Under the pieces are notes generated by a model. That model did no database searches. It worked only from the letters and a program-made list of their open reading frames with translations, and had not been told where the DNA came from. Shown here in pieces: positions 6,997 through 10,200 of a stretch of 10,200 nt of DNA; position 1 is the first letter of the stretch; the number at the start of each line of letters is the position of its first letter. This DNA comes from Chitinivibrionales bacterium (GTDB lineage: Bacteria > Fibrobacterota > Chitinivibrionia > Chitinivibrionales > WJKA01), in contig WJKA01000058.1 in the NCBI GenBank assembly GCA_014729375.1, positions 1 to 10,200 of the forward strand. Direction: 5' to 3'. Position numbers and translations under genes: made by a program.

Positions 6997-7554
6997 TCAG
7001 TTCTTTGTACGCTCCAGATACTCTTCATACGAATTGAGGTACCGTTTGTCTCCCGGGACTACCAGGAAACGAAATTCTGCGCGGCGACCGCCTATATGCG
7101 CACCGCCCATGTATATGTGTTCGCCATTGACATGCCTGTCGGCAATGTCATGAATTTTTTCAGCCCGGGTCCGGGCGTCACTATACGCATCCTGCAAAAC
7201 CATTTGCACGCTGTCACCACCCAGACGATAGATATTCGAAATCGCCCATGTCAGATGCCAGATATCAAAATTCTCTTTGAGACTGTCACTATGCTTAAAA
7301 TACAAATCAGCTACTTTTTCAGCCTGCTCAGGGTTAAACAACTGATCGCGTACGGCCCATACCGGAAGCACGCTGCCCCAACCGCCCTGCTCCAGCTCCT
7401 GCTCGGCAACCTGTAATGTCTGGTCCACATCAACATCCGGTATGATTACATCGCGCCGCTCATGAGTAAAATACCAGAGACACTCTACATTGAGCATGGC
7501 AAGCACTGAAATAGCACCAAGAAATCTGATTTTCATAAGAATACAATCTTTCAT
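6997..7554 (-). CDS. Membrane-anchored or exported protein of unknown function (185 aa)
   Basis: I do not recognise a family. An N-terminal hydrophobic segment (residues about 11-29, FLGAISVLAMLNVECLWYF) acts as signal anchor or uncleaved signal. Its Cys is not in a proper lipobox. The rest is mostly helical, acidic and Trp-rich (QGGWGSVLPVWAVRD at 57-70, FDIWHLTWAISN at 96-107). A His-rich stretch (H135, H141, H146, H153 with D136, D139, E145), ending HIGGRRAEF, could bind metal. The ATG at 7554 is given as the longest start. MKIRFLG from 7536 is an equally good alternative, and neither has a clear Shine-Dalgarno. It lies between sod (229 nt upstream) and ftnA (100 nt downstream) on the same strand. 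Two palindromes precede it, suggesting its own control. Confidence 0.68.
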   Translation of the reverse strand: MKDCILMKIRFLGAISVLAMLNVECLWYFTHERRDVIIPDVDVDQTLQVAEQELEQGGWGSVLPVWAVRDQLFNPEQAEKVADLYFKHSDSLKENFDIWHLTWAISNIYRLGGDSVQMVLQDAYSDARTRAEKIHDIADRHVNGEHIYMGGAHIGGRRAEFRFLVVPGDKRYLNSYEEYLERTKN

Positions 7555-7574
7555 CGTTCAGTAACAAAAAGTGT

Positions 7575-7609
7575 ATGAAAATTCATCAGTACCGGTGTAT
7601 TGTAATACA
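7575..7609 (-). promoter_or_regulatory. Pair of operator-like palindromes upstream of the 185-aa gene
   Basis: TGTATTGTAATACA (7596-7609; arms TGTATT/AATACA, 2-bp centre) is a perfect 14-bp palindrome. ATGAAAATTCAT (7575-7586; arms ATGAA/TTCAT, 2-bp centre) is a second one 9 bp away. They lie 21-55 bp before the ATG at 7554, a usual place for repressor sites. The regulator is unknown. Confidence 0.3.
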
Positions 7610-7750
7610 TTTTCGCATTTCGATAAAACCACGTTCAGTGCCGGATTGCAGCTTATTATTTGCACCAGCAACTTGAACCACGCCCGGCCCAGAAATATAG
7701 TGGCTATGAATACCACGCACACCAGATTGGTTCATCTCACTCTTCCCCAC

Positions 7751-7772
7751 CGGAATATCACTGATTATTCCG
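7751..7772 (-). terminator. Hairpin 3' of sod, without a U-run
   Basis: Perfect 7-bp arms CGGAATA/TATTCCG with an 8-nt loop start 12 nt after the sod stop codon. No poly-T tract follows on either strand, so this may protect the mRNA end or slow polymerase rather than act as a classic intrinsic terminator. Confidence 0.35.
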
Positions 7773-7783
7773 TCTCAAAGGAA

Positions 7784-8512
7784 TTATTTCTCACTCTTTT
7801 GTGTTGGCCCTTTGATATTTGATTCCACAAAGTCCCAGTTGACAAGATTGTCAAGATATGCATCGACATATTTTTCTTTATCATCCTTGTAATCAAGATA
7901 ATATGCATGTTCCCAGACATCAATGGTCAGAAGCGGTGTTTTCTCTTTCAGCAAGGCTGTATCATGATAGGTGGTGCGCACAACACTCAGTTTCCCGCCC
8001 TCGTGCACAAGCCATACCCATCCGCTGCCAGGTTTCATGGCTTCCCTTTTGAATTTTTTCCTGAATGTATCATAACCGCCAAGCGATGCATCAATCATTG
8101 TTGCGCAATTTTCACCGGGCTTTCCTCCACCCTGTGGTTTCATGCTTTTCCAGTAAAAATCATGGTTCCAGGCAAGTAACGCCATGTAAAACGTTGCCTC
8201 TTCCACACCATCAATGCTCCCGTGCGCTTTTCGAATAATTTCTGCCAGTGAAGAATCATGATATTGTGTGCCCGTCACCTGCCTGGAAACCAGCTTGTAA
8301 TATCCTTTATGGTGACGGTTGTAATGAAGGTTAAGCGTTTTTTCGCTGACATGGGGTTCCAGTGCATCAAGAGCATAGGGAAGCGGCGGCTGGACCAAAG
8401 GCTTGTTTGTTTGTTTTGCAAAAATATTTCCGGAAAACAGCAATGCTCCCGCGACCGCGCCGGCCGATTTAACAAAGTTTCTTCTGTCAACTATTGATTT
8501 GATATTTTCCAT
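7784..8512 (-). CDS. sod: Tat-exported Fe/Mn superoxide dismutase
   Basis: Dismutates superoxide to oxygen and peroxide. The N-terminus (MENIKSIVDRRNFVKSAG followed by AVAGALLFSGNIFA) is a twin-arginine signal with RRNFVK at 10-15, so the enzyme is probably folded with metal in the cytoplasm and exported. The 242-residue protein has all four metal ligands: H63 (NLHYNRHH), H117 (AWNHDFYW), D198 and H202 (IDVWEHAYYLDY). The active-site Tyr is Y71. The outer-sphere position that holds Gln in E. coli MnSOD is H183 (TTYHDTA), and the FeSOD Gln position is L113. T196, two before the Asp ligand, is the residue usual in iron forms. The start at 8512 is chosen for AAGGAG 8 nt upstream and the Tat motif. 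The frame stays open to 8734 but runs into dfx. It follows dfx by 94 nt. Confidence 0.95.
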   Translation of the reverse strand: MENIKSIVDRRNFVKSAGAVAGALLFSGNIFAKQTNKPLVQPPLPYALDALEPHVSEKTLNLHYNRHHKGYYKLVSRQVTGTQYHDSSLAEIIRKAHGSIDGVEEATFYMALLAWNHDFYWKSMKPQGGGKPGENCATMIDASLGGYDTFRKKFKREAMKPGSGWVWLVHEGGKLSVVRTTYHDTALLKEKTPLLTIDVWEHAYYLDYKDDKEKYVDAYLDNLVNWDFVESNIKGPTQKSEK

Positions 8513-8606
8513 GCACACTGCTCCTTGTACAAAGGTGACAAAGGTGAAGTCCCTGCCTGGATGGAAGATACCCCCCCCTGCAGGGACCTGCGACGAAATT
8601 GGCGTG
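8513..8606 (-). promoter_or_regulatory. Structured dfx-sod intercistronic leader
   Basis: The 94 nt between dfx and sod hold GTCCCTGC/GCAGGGAC perfect 8-bp arms (8549-8556, 8580-8587) around a 23-nt loop that contains an 8-base homopolymer (C on plus, G on the transcript, 8571-8578). Next comes a perfect tandem repeat, two copies of CAAAGGTGA on plus (8530-8538, 8539-8547). The sod Shine-Dalgarno AAGGAG (8521-8526) can pair with the adjacent CCUU of the repeat (8532-8535), leaving a 5-nt loop. This suggests folding control of sod translation; the effect is inferred. Confidence 0.4.
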
Positions 8607-8981
8607 TTATTTTTTCCAGAGGCCGTGAAGATTGCAATACTCACGCGCGGAAACATCGTCGGCATCAACAGCAAAAAACGCTTCAGGTTTGTCTTCAGGC
8701 GTGAGAAACTGACGATACGACTTGTTCCCGGCAATGAGCTCGATCCATTGAATGAAGTGCTCCGGGGCCATGGGGTGCGGAATACTGCCGACCGTTACTT
8801 TGATTCCGCCATCAGTTTTTTCAATGACCGGAACATGTTTCTCCTGAGCAGCATCGGTATCGTTCTCCACAAGAGACTCCATAGGCTGACCACAACAGGA
8901 GAGTGTTCCACCTCCATTGTGCAGTACCTGTACCATATTACCACATACGGCGCATTTGTAGATAGCACGCAATTCAGCCAT
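8607..8981 (-). CDS. dfx: Desulfoferrodoxin (superoxide reductase, two-iron-centre type)
   Basis: Reduces superoxide to hydrogen peroxide without making oxygen; typical of anaerobes and microaerophiles, cytoplasmic. The 124-residue protein has the N-terminal desulforedoxin domain with a Cys4 iron site (C10, C13, C29, C30: KCAVCGN, SCCGQP). The C-terminal catalytic domain has the His4Cys site: H49, H69, H75, H119 and C116 ([26 protein letters not shown]). E47 and K48, which assist catalysis, are present. Numbering agrees with the well-studied Desulfoarculus baarsii enzyme. The start at 8981 (MAELRAIYK) has GGAAGGAG about 5 nt upstream; an in-frame ATG at 9047 would add 22 unrelated residues and is rejected. 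It is first in the minus-strand stress transcript and divergent from the PPOX gene. An electron donor such as rubredoxin is not in this window. Confidence 0.97.
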   Translation of the reverse strand: MAELRAIYKCAVCGNMVQVLHNGGGTLSCCGQPMESLVENDTDAAQEKHVPVIEKTDGGIKVTVGSIPHPMAPEHFIQWIELIAGNKSYRQFLTPEDKPEAFFAVDADDVSAREYCNLHGLWKK

Positions 8982-9045
8982 AAAAACTCCTTCCTTACCC
9001 GGGTTGTTTAAAAGTGCACAGACCATACAATGCACAAACATCTCC

Positions 9046-9074
9046 AAAATATATAAGGTTTAACATACTTGCAA
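9046..9074 (-). promoter_or_regulatory. Candidate dfx promoter
   Basis: On the minus strand TTGCAA (9069-9074) is followed after 17 bp by TATTTT (9046-9051), or after 15 bp by TATATT (9048-9053). This is a moderate match to a sigma-70-like promoter 65-93 bp before the dfx start. The -35 element lies inside the palindromic motif at 9069-9082. Confidence 0.3.
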
Positions 9075-9082
9075 TTTGCATG
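9069..9082 (-). promoter_or_regulatory. Palindromic operator-like motif, copy 2
   Basis: Minus-strand CATGCAAATTGCAA, identical to 1953-1966, with the perfect palindrome TGCAAATTGCA. Its position over the candidate dfx -35 fits a repressor operator. It also lies 101-114 bp upstream of the divergent PPOX gene start, so it could serve both. Confidence 0.33.
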
Positions 9083-9182
9083 CCATTTTTCCAGACTGAA
9101 ACAGTACAGATAAATTAGGCACAAATATTGCGCTTATATATTTTCCTGAAATCTATTCCCTGCAATTTTCAGGAGACCTTTT

Positions 9183-9620
9183 ATGGATATGAATGAATTA
9201 TGGAAAGAGCTGGCACTGCTGGCAGATCATGCAAAAACAGCCGTTCTGGCAACAATGGATACAAAAGACAGGCCCCATATGCGCTGGGTGACGCCGGTAA
9301 TTCTTGACGACCGTTTTGGATCCATTTACATGGTTACATCACCAGAATTTACAAAAGTAAACCATGTTCTTGCCAACCCCGGGATTGAATGGATGTTTCA
9401 GACAACATCGCTCGATACGATTATAACAGTTTCCGGTCCGATGAAAATATGCCGGAATGCGTCGCTGTGCTCTGAGGTTTTGGAGCTGGTCTCACCCCGC
9501 TTGAGGACATTCTGGAAATTAAATGAGAACCCTCACGAAATGGTGGTACTCGAAACGATTGCTGCGAAAGCGGTATTTTTCAAACCTGTGGAAGGGACAA
9601 AAGAGACCATAACATTTTAG
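9183..9620 (+). CDS. Pyridoxamine 5'-phosphate oxidase-related flavin-binding protein (general stress protein 26-like)
   Basis: A 145-residue split-barrel protein of the PPOX-like FMN-binding superfamily, likely cytoplasmic; the substrate is unknown. It shows the usual order: an N-terminal helix (ELWKELALLADHAK), the first strand with ATMDTKDRPHMRWVTP (residues 24-39, the flavin phosphate region), SIYMVTSPEFTKVNHVLANPGIEWMFQT (47-74), then VSGPMKI (83-89) and a final AKAVFFKP strand. Family members respond to oxidative or general stress, which fits its position divergent from dfx. AGGAG at 9171-9175 is 7 nt from the ATG. It is only 14 nt from pdhA, so the two are probably co-transcribed. The fold assignment is firm; the exact reaction is not known. 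Confidence 0.88.
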   Translation: MDMNELWKELALLADHAKTAVLATMDTKDRPHMRWVTPVILDDRFGSIYMVTSPEFTKVNHVLANPGIEWMFQTTSLDTIITVSGPMKICRNASLCSEVLELVSPRLRTFWKLNENPHEMVVLETIAAKAVFFKPVEGTKETITF

Positions 9621-9634
9621 AAAGTCTTTCAGTT

Positions 9635-10200
9635 ATGCGGTCGGCAAAAAAGAAAAAGAAACAAGCAGCAAAATACCCGTCGCAGGCACTGCTAAAAACA
9701 ATGCTTCTGATTCGCCGGTTTGAAGAGCGGGCGGCACAGATGTATGGTATGCGGAAAATCGGCGGATTCTGCCATTTGTATATCGGTCAGGAGGCGGTCG
9801 CTGCCGGATCAATAGTGCCTCTTGACCTCTCACAAGATTACGTAGTCACCGCATACAGAGACCACGGCCATGCGCTTACCTGCGGCATCCCCCCAAACAA
9901 CCTTATGGCCGAACTGTTCGGCAAGGCAGACGGGTGCAGTCGGGCCAAGGGCGGGTCCATGCATTTTTTCAGCGCGGACCGCCACATGATGGGCGGCAAC
10001 GGCATTGTCGGCAGCCAGATTCCGGTGGCTACCGGTATTGCGCTCAAACTCAGGTATAAAAAGGAAAATGGTGTTGTCCTCTGTTTTTTCGGTGACGGCG
10101 CCATTCATCAGGGGGCGTTTCATGAAAGTCTGAACCTGGCGAAAATATGGCGCCTGCCGATTATTTACATTTGTGAAAATAACCAGTACGGTATGGGGAC
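9635..10200 (+). CDS. pdhA: Pyruvate dehydrogenase E1 component, alpha subunit (3' end beyond window)
   Basis: The TPP-binding half of the alpha2beta2 E1 that decarboxylates pyruvate in the pyruvate dehydrogenase complex. The first 188 residues are visible. A lysine-rich start (MRSAKKKKKQ) leads to LLIRRFEERAAQMYG (24-38), GFCHLYIGQEAVAAG (44-58), YRDHGHAL (74-81), KGGSMH (105-110), and the TPP/Mg signature running from GDG (153-155) to ENNQYG (181-186). KGGSMH and the short N-terminus favour pdhA over branched-chain 2-oxoacid E1 or acetoin dehydrogenase, though acoA-type cannot be excluded without the downstream genes. The start at 9635 has no good Shine-Dalgarno (only AAAG), and an alternative Met at residue 23 is less likely. 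It follows the PPOX gene by 14 nt. Confidence 0.92.
   Translation, partial: MRSAKKKKKQAAKYPSQALLKTMLLIRRFEERAAQMYGMRKIGGFCHLYIGQEAVAAGSIVPLDLSQDYVVTAYRDHGHALTCGIPPNNLMAELFGKADGCSRAKGGSMHFFSADRHMMGGNGIVGSQIPVATGIALKLRYKKENGVVLCFFGDGAIHQGAFHESLNLAKIWRLPIIYICENNQYGMG

Larger units (their letters stand above)
7555..7783. other. Spacer between sod and the unknown membrane-anchored gene
   Basis: No gene is seen. It contains a hairpin just 3' of sod (7751-7772) and two palindromes close to the downstream start: 7596-7609 and 7575-7586. A promoter for the 185-aa gene probably lies here; TACAAT-like bases overlap the 7596-7609 palindrome on the minus strand, but a -35 is not evident. Confidence 0.5.

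Noticed and set aside
8513..8734. N-terminal extension of sod (74 extra residues)
   Set aside because: It overlaps dfx, lacks a ribosome binding site, and would bury the Tat signal. The ATG at 8512 has both the signal and AAGGAG.
8403..9011. 202-aa open frame on plus
   Set aside because: Antisense to sod and dfx, both of which have full catalytic motifs.
1..10200. tRNA, rRNA, CRISPR arrays, insertion sequences
   Set aside because: I saw no tRNA cloverleaf signatures, no regularly spaced repeats, and no transposase or terminal inverted repeats.

Overview
The window is bacterial chromosomal DNA, gene-dense, with no mobile elements, rRNA, tRNA or CRISPR that I can see. The organism looks like a Gram-negative anaerobe or microaerophile. 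It has a desulfoferrodoxin-type superoxide reductase, a Tat-exported superoxide dismutase, a bacterial ferritin, a rubrerythrin-like diiron protein, and an exported protein that looks like an outer-membrane beta-barrel. I cannot name the lineage from sequence alone; members of the Fibrobacterota/FCB group would fit, but that is a guess.

Left part (1-1729, all on the minus strand): apt (adenine salvage) is followed by a small unknown protein and then asnS (asparaginyl-tRNA synthetase, cut by the window edge). Spacing suggests one transcript. A spacer of about 395 bp without a convincing gene separates apt from a divergent plus-strand gene. That gene encodes a 611-residue fusion of homocysteine S-methyltransferase and methylenetetrahydrofolate reductase (YitJ type). 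It converges on larE, a PP-loop sulfur transferase for the lactate racemase nickel cofactor. No larA, larB or larC is present here.

Middle and right part (4912-8981, minus strand): this is an iron and oxygen defence island. In transcription order it holds dfx (superoxide reductase), sod (Tat-exported Fe/Mn SOD), an unknown membrane-anchored protein, ftnA (ferritin), a beta-barrel-like exported protein that starts 1 nt after ftnA, a rubrerythrin-like protein, a DUF2892 mini membrane protein and then larE. Dfx would reduce superoxide to peroxide in the cytoplasm, the exported SOD would dismutate superoxide outside the inner membrane, and the ferritin and ferritin-like protein would hold iron away from peroxide.

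Far right (9183-10200, plus strand): a PPOX-type flavin-binding stress protein is divergent from dfx and is followed 14 nt later by pdhA (pyruvate dehydrogenase E1 alpha), cut by the window end.

The most unusual points are these: a His in place of the usual outer-sphere Gln in the exported SOD; a structured 94-nt dfx-sod junction that may hide the sod ribosome binding site; a palindromic 14-mer shared by the spacers upstream of yitJ and dfx; and the tight coupling of a ferritin with a predicted outer-membrane protein.
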